Part shown: positions 23,301 to 38,300 of the stretch, in pieces
Numbering within the stretch: the stretch's first letter is position 1
Layout: each line of letters opens with the position of its first letter
Assembly: GCA_963971405.1 (NCBI GenBank)
Contig: OZ020485.1
Coordinates: forward strand, 6,324,001 to 6,388,000
Direction: 5' to 3'
Source: Psococerastis gibbosa
Taxonomy: Eukaryota; Arthropoda; Insecta; Psocodea; Psocidae
DNA length: 64,000 nt
Position numbers and translations under genes: made by a program
The notes under the pieces: generated by a model
What the model was told of the DNA's origin: nothing
What the model saw: the letters and a program-made list of their open reading frames with translations, nothing else
Databases searched by the model: none

Positions 23301-26300
23301 GTCCTGAAGGTGGACAGGGAGCGGATCTTCCAGAACGATGGAAAATACACCTTCTTCATTCCAGTCGACAGTGGATTTGATGTGAGTTTGAATATGACTA
23401 TTTTAATATGAATACTAATTAGGAGACTAAGACGTTGTAGGAATCCTCTCTCCTTCTTATTCTATAGCGAAAGGTTACGATTTCGATGAAAATTGTAGCG
23501 ATCATCCTCATCGGACAGCTGCAGGCTGCAGCCGTTACATACTGTTATAGTTATACGTTCCCTATACGTACCTATACTATACTATTATGGTTATGAAGCC
23601 CCTTACTGTCATTAGCATGAAAATATACCCGATAGGAACTAAATACAGCGTTAAAACAGTGTCAGGAGTAATTTAGATCGTAGAAATCTCCGATCGGCAT
23701 GTGCGTTCAGCTTAGGTGAGGTACCCTTTTTTCCTGTTGCATCAAACCTTTTAGCCTTAACTCTATTTTTAACTTTTCCTTCGGGGGGTCTGTGGTGTGA
23801 CATTGGCGCCTCCACAGCCTTCTATTTAGAGCGTCCTGGTTTGTGAATGTGAGTTGGTCCATGTCTGCCTGCGCCATCTTTGGTGTTCCTGCTTCCAGGG
23901 ACCACAATATCCTCAACACTTTTCAGCCTATTTCGTGGCAACCAAGATTACCAGAAATGGAACCCAAAATGTACATCCCCGGGCCCGGCAATTAATGTTG
24001 CCCTATTCATTTTCAGCAACATATATGTCTCCCAAACTTGCGAACACCTTTCTGATTTACTAGTAAATTATGCAATTTTGGGCATTTTTTTTGACATCGT
24101 CATGTATTACATGGTCATTGTGTAGGTCATAGGTCATAGCAGCAGCGGGATGCACAGTGCTTAGATTGTTCATGTTTACAAGTTGTTGCAAGTCAGAGAT
24201 TCCAACAAGATGCACTGCGTTTTAACAGGCTATGCCGAGGGCTTAGTGAATAGTGAAGCTGACAATGATATGCCTATGTCATTGTCATCAAGACATAGTC
24301 AATGACAGTTTGATGACACCTGGGAGACAGGAGTGCCAGCAAGTTGATAACGTTATGATGAATGGGCCACGGACCTGTCATTATATGGTTCAGTACCCTG
24401 TCTGAAATTTGAATGCGTCAGGGGAAAACAGGTAAAGTCACACAAATTGTCTCCAGTTCGCCCACCAACTTACATTTGCAGTAGCTGTTAAAATATGGGC
24501 CTCGAAGGTGCGTGGTGGTTTCTTCTAGGGCGAGAGGTAGAGGCTATTTAAGACATGCGATCATTGTGCCGGAAAATTAGCATAGTTAAATGCACACGCG
24601 ACATGATCAATACCGCTAAGTTTTTATATTTTTTGTGTTTTTACCACCATTTGCTAGTTAACCAGTTAAGTCCGCTATTTACACTATAGGCTAATTTGAA
24701 ATAAAACATGGTTTCGCAGGCACACCATTTAAATCAACCGGTTTCAGAATTATTAATGTTGTTACTTTCCTTAGCTAGTACCTACTTAATAGTTAAATAA
24801 AAACGCGTTTTTTCATCTACAAGTAAAAGTTTTGTTTGTCGGAAAACGGAGGTGCTGTATATGTGCCTAATGTGCCCAAGAATGTAAAGCAATGATTTAG
24901 GGCGTCGGATGGCAGAAATGCCAAGAACGGGCGTTGGATAGGTAAAGGTATGATTTAGGGCTTAAAAGACACGACTGTATAGGTAAGTCTAGTGCTTTGA
25001 AATGCCAATACAACCCTTTACGTAAATTACTGCAGCTCAAACGGCTATTCGTATCTAGAAAGCGGCTATTTAATTAAAACAGTTTCCTTTCCTATTGTTT
25101 TCCAATTTAAGAGACCAGATTCGTACATAGGGTCGCAAAATTCCTAGCAGTAGCACTGTTGGTTAAATGACTTGTAATTTTCCCTTTTGTTTATTTATTG
25201 GTGATCAGGCTTGCTTAGCCCTTTGAGGTATACATTTAATATTTTATTAATAAAGAAATACGTGGTGCTAGACTTTTCAATAAAAATGGGCGCCAGACTC
25301 GTCAAAGAAATTGGGTGGTACAATTTGAAACCATGAAGCTACGAGTATGTCCTTCATTCTGCTGTGGTTTGAGCGGCGTGGGACAGTGCCGGAGCCAGAA
25401 AAAAAAAATCATTGTCTGTGAGTTAATGAGTGACCCAACATCCCTGAGAGGGTTTTAAGTAAGTTAAATGGGAAAACTGATTGGTGGTTTTTGAATTAAT
25501 TAGTATAAGGGCCTGTGTGAGTGTCTGTTAATTAGTCTGCCACATGCAGAAATGTTTGTTAAGCAGCAAATTTTTAGTTTTGTTTCGGTGCTGGTTTTGA
25601 CTAGAGTTCTACACAGGAGAAATGGGACATTCGTTCCCGTCAAAAATATTTTATTTTTAAAATTCGGGTGCCACGTCATTTTCAATGAATGGTGATAGGC
25701 TAGCGGACTTGGCAGAAGGTTCCTCACATAAAAAAAAATGTTTTTGGCGGGAAATCCATCTCTTCTATTCATATAATTCTCTAGTGATGACTACCTGCCG
25801 TTTTCAGAGTTGGCGTTATCGGAGGCGGAGATTCACATTAGCGCCACACATGGGTGGTACCATATACTATAACGTCACGTGGGAGGCAATTCGAAACGCC
25901 TTCCGATTAGAGGTAGCCGCATGAAGGCCGCATGCCTGCAAAACTGTTAAACTGCATCGATATGGCTTTCAAGGCAACAGAATGAAAGCATTATACTGTA
26001 CCCAAGCAATGACTTTAGAATATATGAGAAAGCGCGTAAAATTGTTGGCCCAATGCTTAACTTATGAATCTCAAGATTTATACTAACATTACTGGGAAAT
26101 CGACTTTTGACAATAGGTTTAAATTGGGAAATTTAGCTGAAATGGGTACTTCATTGATTATACTAGAGATAACCTAATAATCTTACAACAGCTTATACTG
26201 CAACATAAAATATTTATGCCTAAAGCTGATATTCAAATATTAATTGTGATGTTCAGAAGAAACAACTGAAACGAGAAAGCCGAGGACACGGAATAATGTT

Positions 26301-29300
26301 GAATGGCGCATGTACAACATATTATGAAGAAAGGCAATAGGGGTCTTCACAGTGTTCTTGTTATCGAGTTATCGAGTTAGATGTGCTATTCAAGTTAACA
26401 CACAATCGTGAATGGACCTCGGGAGTGAGTTATCATGCTATATCGACAGAGTAAACAACGTGGTAGTAGTCAGACGTTCGTGACACGGGTTTAAAGAAAG
26501 TGGCAGAACTCTATTCTAGTGCCACATTTGTTTATATTTTTTGTTCATTTTGGTTATTATAATTTTAAGTATTTACGGTAAGTGCTTGTGATAATAGATT
26601 ATACAAATAAATTTAAATGCTACAAAATTTTAAACGCGTGTTTCAAATCAATCGACAAAAACAAATATGGCGGCGGTCAAACCTGAGCTATAGCAAGGTA
26701 AATAACATGTTAACCAACTTGGAAGTGGGTTTAGGATAGCACGCTGGTTAGCTGGTTGTCGGGTTATCGGTGTGTTAACTTAGCTTGATATAACACACTT
26801 AACTAGGTATAACTCGATAACACGAACACTGTGAAGACCCTTAATGTTGTTGATTGAAGCCAAATTTACCACTGACTGGCTGACGGGATGAGATCTAACA
26901 TTCAGCAGCCGTATTATGGCGATTTTGGATTAACATAATACCGGGGTTTAGTCAATGGTTTTAAACAAATGAGTGCCGAAATGCGTGGGATATTCAAATT
27001 GATAAATTAATCCTCGGCTATATTTTAGGGGCGAGTTTTCAATTGTTTCTCCCTTAGTCTATAGATGTGACATATTAATTAAAATTCTTATTATATTTTA
27101 ATATTACATTTTAATGTTTATTTAGTATTTCCTTCAATTATAAAACAATTCAACTATTCTCTAGTACATTGTAATGAGAGTTAACTTAGTAAAATATCAT
27201 TGTAATGTGTTCAAAATATTACAAAGGTACAGAGGAGACGATTTTATGTATTCTCTTGTAGCCTATTCCAATAATTTATTACTTTGAATTTCCCGCTCAT
27301 ATTTTATCACCGCCACGTGACACCTTACTATAATAGCGGTGTTAAAAAATAAACCCCGGTATTATATTAATCCCAAATCACCATAATAGGGCTGCTCAGG
27401 TAGCTGTTAATAACATTGCGCGATTAATACCGACCTAACTTATAGCTGTGGCGTCTCGGCGCTTTATAGTGACTTCGTTCAATGAGCAAGAGTAGGCCTG
27501 TCATGATTTCAAATACACAAACGGTCTAACACTGTACTCGGTTAAATAAATTCCCCCCCCCCCAAAAAAAAAAAAAGAAAGAAAGAAAGAATACTGTACT
27601 AATTCTGAGTGCCACTATTGCAGTAGTTATCCGTACATGGATAAGGGCTACCATATAGTCTGCAGGTATTCCACCTCGGTGGGTAAACGACAAAGATAGA
27701 TTGAATGAATGATTCACTGCATACTCTTTAAATGGTTTAGATTTGTTTTATCTGTTATAATCTGTGGGTTATGGTCTGTTTACATTTAAATGCCCCATCC
27801 TCACGTTATTGTCATCAATATTGCATTTTGAATTTTGCCTCATAAGTCATACCTGTATTGTGATGATTTGAAAATGTCAATGATATGTGATATTTTAATG
27901 AATTCTGAGTATTTCCAGTTTCCTTGATGCTTGCAGCACTCCGTGAAATAGCCTATGTATGCATTATGTATGGTCAAAGTTTGAGATGCAATCATTGATG
28001 TACTTAATATATAATAGGTATTTCACATCCTGTGTAATTTTTGCTTTCCAATTTTTACGTAGTATAAGGAAAGCTTTGTAATGGTCGAAATTTTCGAGTC
28101 CGAGATTTCAACGGATTTACACGTTTTAAGGTCCCAGGAACCAAAAAAAGTGTTTTTACTGTCGCTCTGTCTATCTGTTCCTCGATTTCCGGGCAAATTA
28201 CTCGGTCGATTTGTATGAAGTTTGGCATGTAGGTTCACAAAAATCATACCTCGGGACTATTTTATTTTTATTTTGGGGTAACTCAATTTTGGGGGGTTTT
28301 ATTATCAAAAAACTAAAAAAAAACGTCTAAAAAAGTTAGGTGCTAAATAGAGTAACAAAACCAAACAGGTTGGTTTCCCAAAAAAGCATTTGGTTTTGTG
28401 CAAAAAATTATTTTTTGAAGAAATTATATAAAAAGCCGTGCCATTATTACTGTTCACAATGCCATCGATTAATTTAGTGCTTCGGGATAGGGGTCGTAGC
28501 CAGAAGGGGATTCAGGGGGTCCGGACCCCCCACCCCTCTCGAGGGATCCGAAATTTAACCATAGGGAAATGATTTACTATGAAATAACTCATTATCTCTA
28601 ACTACTCATTGATAAATTGGAAAGCATGTTCGAGCAAACTCGGACCTGTTCTTTATTGTGGGTAGGTATTACCCTTACGTCTTGCCTTATCCTCATGGAG
28701 GGTCGACGGCACGACAGCAGCGTTTCCACACAGTCCTGTTGTGTGCGTCCTCGGTGGAGAGCCTCAAACTTTACTTCTCATATCCCCGGCGTTCTTTCTT
28801 CCCAGTTTAACTTTCGGCCTCCCAGGTGGTCTTCTTCCTTGTGTCTCCCAGTTCATTACGCTTTCGACTATGTGGTTTTCGTCTATCTATCTATATCCAT
28901 ATTATTGATTTTTTTAATGGACTTTAGGCCTACTTGTAGTGTGGCCCATTGAACTTGTGACCCCATAGGTTTTCGGACGTTATTGTTATTGTTTCGAAAT
29001 GAATTTTTAGCCATTGGCAAACTGGTTCACTCCTCAATGTCAATCCAAACCGACAAGTGCCAATGGGCATGCTCAGACATGCGGTTTCTTTTTACATTGT
29101 AGTAATAGGCGATAGGTCATATTACCCCTAATGATCTCGATCCTCGATGATCCCACCTGAAGATGAAATTACATACCATACCTGTAGATATACCATAGTC
29201 CAAAAGCACACCAAATTTTCAAGTCATTGCCAACCTAGCTTCAGGTACGCCTATACAGTGCAATAGCCATTGTGTACCTAGAAATCAGAAAATATACAAG

Positions 29301-32300
29301 CCACTATAACTTCACCGGCCTGGCTAGTAGCCTAATATTATTTACTTACGCACCTAATAGCCATGTAATTAATAACTAAATTGTGTTTTGTGCAGAATGT
29401 GAGCTCGGAGAAAGTGGACGTGAAAGTAGTCGACGGTCACGTGGTCCACAACAGCGTGCTGTTCACCATGCCCACCCCCCACCACAGCGAGTACCTCACT
29501 CTTGCCGATAACGACATGCTCAAAGTTCGAGTATCCTTCTCGACACAAAATGGGAAATGTAAGTTATGTAATATTTATCTTCGCGCCAATTTAATAATAG
29601 GGGACAGATTAAAAAAATAATAATATTTTGACGAGGAATGGCCGTGGATTTTATATTTTAATTATTAATTAATCTCTCGTTCCACAGCCCCAAGGACCCA
29701 AAATACCCTGGTATTAAAAATGTAAGCAAGATAGTTTTACAATAGAAAGTGCTATTCAAAATGTGTTTGTTTTCTGTTTTAACCCCGGGAGTAAGTTAAT
29801 ATAGGTACCGATCGCCATAATCGGCCCACTGATTTACAATTATCCTAGAAAATCGGTTAAATGCTCTTGCTCTTAATCAGGGTTGTCACAAGTATAGGTA
29901 ATAATCCTTAATTCAGATGAAATAATGGAAAGTGGGAACATTTTTGTACTCCCGATATATCTTCAAGTCGGCTGTGTCCTGTGTCATAGTATAATAAGCA
30001 TTTTAGTGGGCCCCTGGTCACGGAGCTATAAGGGCCCCCTACTCACGCATGTTATTATCAGAGGAGGGGCAAAATTTTTTAGGCCGTGCACAAGGCAAAA
30101 TGACAGCTTAAGGGGGGGGGGGCGACTCCCCTCTTATAAACCTTTGGGACTTAAATGACCAAAATGGCCCTTTTTATCGCGTCGGGCGACCTAGGAAGAG
30201 ATGGTCAGACCAGCTCTCCGATGATCTGAGAGCCTGCAGCATCCATTTCGACGCATGGAGGGAGTTGGCGGAGAATCGCGCGCTTTGGAAGGGCTTGGTG
30301 CGACAGGCTTAGAGGTCCTCGCGGGCCGATGGAGCCTCCTTAATGTAAAATGTGTGTCGCGTTCATTGGCGTATATAGTGGATGTCTGGATGAGGGGCCC
30401 AAACATTGAAAATAAATGTGCAAAGTAGTAAACTTTTCAGCGTTCCCAGGCAATGCGCTGACAGTAGTAGTAGTATGGTTTGACACAGTCCAAGGCCACG
30501 GTGTGGGCCCATAGGACTCCAGTGGACCTCCTGATTATAGTGGATTCCGAACCACTTGGGAAACACAGTGAAGTCACACGATTAGTTCGGAGGTGACCAG
30601 GACAAGTCCTACCATGTTTCCCTACCGGCACTATGCACACGACCAATTTATCTGCAGCTTTGAACCTGCTCTGGTCCGCTGGATTCAACTTGGTATGGCG
30701 GCCGGCTGCGCTGACAGTAAAGAAAATTAAAATTGTCCTGAATAACATGAGTGCTGCCGGGTCTGCCTAGTTGATTGGAAGAGTGACAAAAAGTCAATAT
30801 TTCTCAATTTATTTGTAACCGTAGGTTGTGACTCGAATCTATACTTGGTTAAGTCATGCTTTCGCCTGTTTCATTGCGAGAATGATAAGCTTGTCTCAGC
30901 TTGTCCATTATCACTTGTAGCAGGTGTTGGTTGACATCGAGATCGTATACCAGTTTGCTTAAAACCAAAAATTCATACGATCATACAATCCAAATAATAT
31001 CTTAAAATCCATGAGGTCGTTGGCATTGGACAAGGGACCTATGGGCCACTATAAGTATAGGCATGGGTCCATAAAAAGTCCTTTAAAAAAATACAAAATT
31101 ACAAAAAACGCAGGTTGTGATGGGACGCAGCAAAAATATTTTTTGAATCCTGGGGCCAAATGTCTCGTGATCTTCTCAATAGCTTGTCATAGGAGAAGTG
31201 GCGGATGGTCCTATAGAAATTTAAAAAAAAAAATTGGCGGTAAGTGAATGTCCCGTCTCTGATTGACTGACTGACTGTGTTTCAGTGTACGTGGCGAGTA
31301 ACACCCTCCTGGGCGACAGCCAGCACCGCGACGGTCGCGTTCTAGTCGAGATTCTCAAGGCCAACATTCCGGTGAAGAATGGCGTCGTCCACCTCATCAG
31401 CTCGCCTCTCATGATCGTCGACAAAACCGTCATGCAATTCCTCGAGGTTAGTTGCTATTATTTCCATTCTTTCCGTCTGGCATTCGCCTTTTATTTCTCC
31501 CATATTTTCAAGTTGAATTAAGGCTGTTAATTTTTCCTTGTCTAAACAGTAGAACAGAAAACAGTCCGTCCATTTAAAAAGTAGACCTATACTCCAAGTA
31601 GGTGCCGTTTTGCAACCTCTTCGGATGTCGATTCTGATATTTGTGTTATTTTATACGAGGAAGGTCCAGAATTCCGTGGCCAGACCTATAGAAGAAGAAA
31701 TAAATCAGGCAAATTGTGTTCCTTAGGATATACCACTAGCTATTATTTAATACTGCCGTAATAAAATAAATCACCAAGAGATAGACGGGTTGCTACTTTG
31801 TACCGCTGAAAATGCTAAAGAAGGCAAATTTTAAGCATTTCCGTAAATATTTTCTTCGGAGGGCTTAAAAAGTTTTTACAACGGTAAGGAAATTATGTTT
31901 ATAAAGAACACACTAAAATATAGAACAAACTTTTTAGTGGTTCTCCTTCTAGGCTAGGCCACGGAATCAGATCGTCCCTCATATAAACACCTTGGGGATA
32001 GGTACTTCTTGTTTAGTTTAATTTTACTGAGATACGGATAATAATTTTTAATAATCGTCAATATTCTAGATAGTGGCGCAAATCGTCATTAAAATCGTTG
32101 CGAAGTTTGCGTTAGTTTGTAGTCTATATACTGTAAGTTATTTTTAAAAATACTGCACGCCTGACTGCTTGAGAGACACATTTCATACCGTACTCTGCTC
32201 AAAGGGCCCAATATTTTTATTTAATGTTTGTCTGACCTGGAGTTTTACGTTGCGTCTGTTACATAAATGTTTTAGGGCCTTCATCGGCCTATAGTGTCTT

Positions 32301-35300
32301 CTCCCTAGTTATCTTTTCCTATGGGAAAGTCAATGCAAAGTTGGGATGTAATTTCAGTTTTTTTTTTAAACCTTTAAATTTGACAATGTCGATACTTAAA
32401 GACACAGTAGTATTTAGGCTATATATTGTGCCTATCAAATGTGCGGCATTTAAATTAGATAAAATAATACTAAAATAGATAATACAATTGTTATTAATGC
32501 TGATGAGGCTATTTGAATTAATTAGTTCTGTAAGAAGGTATATACCTAAACTGAAACCTATACTTATTAGATAGGTTCCTCTTAAGTAATTACAACCTGC
32601 ATTGTACAATTTTAGTCAAAACATGGGATCAAATATTATTTTTCTACTACTTACTCTTCCTAGCTAAGTCAGTGTTAGTGTGCCTGATTGTATCGAAGTT
32701 TATTACCTTTAATACTAAATTAATGTTCCGAGTCTTAATCGTTCAAACATGGTAATTTTAGTCTAATAATTCTATAGTTTGTCTTAGTAGTGTAGATTAT
32801 GTCATGTCTTTTCAATACTGTAGTGTGGTGTAATAAAATATAATAATAAATGCGAATAACTCCAAAATGGCCTTATTAATAGGATACCGTACAGTAAATT
32901 TTTTGTGGGCTGAACAAACTATCCATTTAAATCTTAACGGACTTACTTTGCTCCATAAGCATTACATTAAACAGTGTTGCTGTATCATTTGTAACCTAAG
33001 AGTAAACTTGGGGTTTGTTAGCGTGACCTTTACCTCATCACTTCCAGTTCTAATTCCCATGCATTTTTTTGGTTTGCTGCTAATTCAGAGATTTGAGGTA
33101 GGCCTGATTGCCTTTAGACTTAACGATAGTCTCATTATATAGGAACACATTGTCGGATTTCCTTATTTTGGGCCTTGCCATGTTAATTTATGCCTGCGTA
33201 AAGATTGTTGTAGACTTTATTTTTTTTATGTTTCAATTTTTTTACGATTAGGTCTTGCTATGACTGCCGATTGAACCGCATATTATCAATGTAGTCTACA
33301 CGTGCATTATAGGCAGCAGTAGAATTCTATATATATATTTTTTTTGGTTAATTAGGCCTAGCGACTTTTATTGATTTTGCGATTCTATACTATGCTAAGA
33401 CTATTTTTTTTTTTTGCTAACTGAGATCTAAAGTAACGGTCTGTTATATTCGCTACCTAGTTATTTCTTATTGTTCTCTTTAGCCGTCACATCAGCTCCC
33501 TAAAATCCCAAAGAATAATAATTTCATTGATTAAGTGGTATTGGTTTCGCCTGTTTCATTGCGTCAATGGTAAGCTTGTCTGAGCTTGTCCATTATCGTT
33601 TGTAGCCAGTATAGGTAGACATCGAGAATGTGTACCAAGTTTTCCAATGGCAATACAAATAATGTCAGAAATACATACGTCTATTGGACTAGATAAGTAG
33701 GCCTAGGAGAAGTCCTTCAAGTCACTTGCCCCTTAATAGTTTGGTTCTGGAGGCAAAAAATTAAAACTGCCGGTACTCATTGTCTATCTCGATGCCTATA
33801 CTAATTAATAAACAGGAAAGCATGTACGAATTAACTCGCACCGGTTCTTAATAATTGTAATTGAATAATAAATGTCAGTCAGGTTTGGCTATGGGGCCAG
33901 GAAGGCCATGGCTCCAGGGCCCCCACAAAAAGCCCCCAAATACAAAATCACAATAGGTAAAATACTAAAGCAAATACAATAAATAAACTTGCCAAAATTT
34001 TTGGCGGGAAAATGGAACGAGCCGTGGCATTAATGATTAATCGCCTTATACTCTATTCTATTTTGCATCCTGAGTCTCTATTTTATAAATGAGAGTGGAA
34101 GGACTTTTCTGCCCGAGAAAGGGCCACCACACAATTTCGGCCCAGGGGCCAAGGACGGATACAGGGGGGGGGGTAGCTGCCCCCCCCCAAAATTTGTTTA
34201 GTCGATCCTACATAAGTTTATAAGTTTTTTCCTATTTTGACCCTCAGCTACCCCCCCCCCAAAAAAAAAAAATGGGCTGGATCCGTCCCTGCCAGGGGCC
34301 CCTGCTGAAAGGCCAAACCCGGCACTGATAAGTAGTGTGGGTATATAGTAGACCTACCAATACTTGAATGCTCGTGTAGGTAATTTATTAACCCACAGAA
34401 TCTTTGACTAGTCGCGGAGAAAATAGCAAAATTACCTCTTTATAAACTTGTGCATTACACCAGGTGTGTCTAATTAACGGCAACGTACCATAATTAAAAT
34501 GAAGCTTTTAATTAATAATCAGTTTTATGACAATTTTTAAAAACCCCTAGTGGATTTTTTAGCCTCTCTTATTATTTCCTTCTCTTCCTTCACAGAAAAG
34601 CTTACATTTTAATTTTAATTGGAATTTTCAAAAAGGCTTAGTTACCTAACATTAATGCGATTCCCCTCTACCATAAGAGGGATCGAACCAACTTTAGCTG
34701 ACGCGGTAGGTACAGTGAAAGCAGTGTAGGTCTATGTATTATCCTGACTGACCACTAAGGACAAATTGAGGAAAAATAGTTCATGTATTCTAGATCAATT
34801 CATAATTAGATTACTCGTGGCTTCGTGGTATTTCATTTTAATAAACAAAAAATATAAAATATATAAAATATAAAAAAAGGGTTTTATACTAACACAAGTG
34901 GGTTTCTTAGACAAAGTTAATTTCTTAACGATTATTTGGGTTTTACTAATTCGGGTTGTTATAACAAGTTTTTCTAAAACTCTAAGTTTTTGTAATTTTT
35001 TGTTTATTTAGATCAATTCCAATTTTGTTTGTCTTTTTTTTACGAATATGGTAGTAGACCTATATTTTATACGTACTGTACATCTACGCAAAGTCGTTAG
35101 AAAAAGACAAATTCGAATTACACACCAACATCTCTCTGAAAGTACCTATCTACTGTGCATTTCGTCCCATCTTTTAATTTGGGCTTAATTTCTTACCGCA
35201 AGTTATGGCTGTCATTTTCAGGATAAATTTGTCAGTAACATAGCATTACCGTAATGAAATAGGTAAATTCATATATTTTTCTTTTTGTTTATGTATTGTT

Positions 35301-38300
35301 TTATTTTATTTTACGCACACTGCCTGATCAGCTTGAGCTGCAAAAATATTTCAAAAGCTATGGTTTTTTTGTAGGCTACACATGTCCAGTCAACAGCCGT
35401 TTAAATGGAAGAATTGATTGAAACGACTTTATTGAAATAACAAAAGGGGAACAATTAGACTAAGTATAAAGTCTTGTTTTCATGCTAACCCTAAAAAAGA
35501 TTGTATTATTATTAAGTAGCTTAACGTACTTAAAATTAAATCGAGCAGAAAAAAGAACGGAGAGGAAGAGAGGAAAAAAAAGAATAAAGTATATGCAGGG
35601 GGGAGGGGATCCATTGTTATCACTATTACCAGCTCGGAAAGCGTTAACTAAGATATATTATATATTTATATTATATAATCAAATACCCAATATAGCGAAA
35701 TTATGACTGAGCTATGGTCTATAATATATAAACGAAACATGCCTCATACGCTACCGCGTGCGTTGATATACTCCCTCAGCTAACACTATCACAAACCCCT
35801 ACCTACACGCCCCACGGCGTATTAACCATAGACCCTGATTACATCCTCGAATATTTATTCGACGCAATACCGTATTTATTCGATCTAAGAAATAGTAAAA
35901 GTAAAGTAAGGCGCCCATTCTATCGACCGGCTAGGGCTATTTACAAAAACAGTGACGTGGTAGCAGACATTCAAGACTTAGGCGAGGTTTCCACCGTCCT
36001 CGCATTGCAGAATTGACGGAAATGTTTATTTTCCTCTATGCCATAGTTAAAATTGATCAATGATCATACAGTAAAATCACAAACAAACAAACTAAAATTA
36101 AAAAATGGTGTCATGGGATATGTTAAGTACAAACATTTTAATAGATTTCTATAAAAAGAAAAATTCTAATTTCCGTCAATGTCATTTGCATTCTGCAATG
36201 CGAGGTCGGTGGAAACGCCTCCTAAGTCTTGAAAGTCTGCTGCCACGTCACTGTTTTTGTAAATAGCCCTAGCCGGTCGATGGAATGGGCACCTAAGAAA
36301 TAAATGTATTTCTTTCAAAAAACGTTTTACAGATATACAATTTTTTAGAGATATACAATATATTAGGAGGAGGGACCTTATTGTGCTGGACCCCGTTTTA
36401 CTACTACTAAAACTAAAAACTAATATATAATATATATTATATAATAAATATTTGGAAAGTTTTTGTTGAATTATAAAATTTGAATCTAAATTAATAGGTA
36501 TTATACACTTTCGATTTTTTCTTGGATCTATATTTATTAGATTGTGTAATAGATTGGAGTGTGTAATAGGGGGATTGATATACAGTATATTATTTATAGT
36601 TAATCATATATTAAGATATATATAAAAGAAATATATAAAAATTGTACAAGTATAAGTGGTCAACTAGTCAATACATTCTTCCATTTTGACCAACTTCATA
36701 ATTACAACCTTCAGAAAATGTTTCATATCATTTTCCATTAATGACTTCTTTAATATGAACTAGCTTTTTGATAGTCCACGTATGCAAGCACGAAAATTAT
36801 AAGCCTGTTATTTTGAAATAGTTGTATACCGTATAGCATATAGGCTATCAACTATATGATGCTGTATACATACTCATAGCCTACCTCGTTAGTATGAAAC
36901 ACAAATTCTATAGTACAAATCGTTTTAGGCCCTTTCCGACGAACGGATCCAGCCACTGAGTATAAGGGGTGGTTATCTCAAAAGCTCATAGTGGGATAAG
37001 ATAACTTATTGGCTGATAAGTTTCGATGGTCGAAAACGGTTTAAATAGCGTAGCCTATACTGTCTCCTTTGCCCCTATTAAGTTTTCTATTTTCATATGC
37101 AGTATAATATACCTTATCCATGTAACGTACGGTACTGATATTTTCCATAATGTTTAGCATTTCAAGATAAAGTACATTTTTTTCTGCAGAATTTTAATAC
37201 TTTTTGATGTGTGTTTTGCTTTGCATGGATGTTGCCTGCTCTATTCTCCAGGTGTTTGTAAGTATCAAAATGCCATCACGCAAATTTGTAGACTGCTTAT
37301 AGCTTCTCTGCATTTTCATTTTGCTACTTTCAAGTGTGTGTTGTACACAGCGTAACTTTGTTGACCTATATTGCATACTTGCATGGCTTATTAAACTTTA
37401 ACCACTATGGTCAGTGTGCTAATTCATTTTGCTGTATCATAATAAAATAAACTAGAGTTATTTAATACAATAAATATACATGCTTTACCTATATAAAAAT
37501 TAAAACTAAAATTAAATTACAATTTAAAAAATTGTTATCACTAGTGCATTGAATAAACGTAGCTGATTGCGTCCCATAATAATAGTGGAATGAGTTCTTT
37601 TTTTGGTCTGTTTGTGTTTTATATATTCCATATACTGTACATATTGTGTTGTTCAAGTTGGATATCTTAATTTACACGGTCAAGAAACAATTACAGAAGA
37701 CTAACTTTTAAATTGACGATTAAATTTTCAGTTACTATTTTATTCCCCATATGAGACAAACTCTGAATCATGAAGACAAATATTACGTACCTAGCAACTA
37801 TTTAATATTAAAGTCTAAATTGCTTAGCTCACTCTTAATTTTGTGTACCTAGTCATTAGTATACAATATTATTTGCATGATATTTTGAAGCCTGAATGAA
37901 AATTATGACATTAGAAATTATAGTATATTAACTTTCTTATGTTAAAAGGTTACCCTTGTTACCATTGTTAGAAGATAGAAGCCCTTTTTTTATTCGTCTG
38001 TCGCATAGTGTCAAAAATTTTAGAGCTTAAGGATTGTTTAAATTGTAATTGTATAAATACAGTTTCAGCTTTTATTGGTTTGTTTTTCTATATAGAAATA
38101 GATTTAAACACAAAATATGCTATTTTTCTCGATAGGCTGTTCCTTTTCTAAAACCTTAAAGACTATAAGCTAAAGATTTTTTTTACATTTTTATGACATT
38201 AGATAATTAATAACATTTAATCCCGTCATTAATGGACGTTTCATTCTCACTCTAAAAAAAAATAAATACAATTATTTTCTTATTGGCTGAAAAGTAGCCT

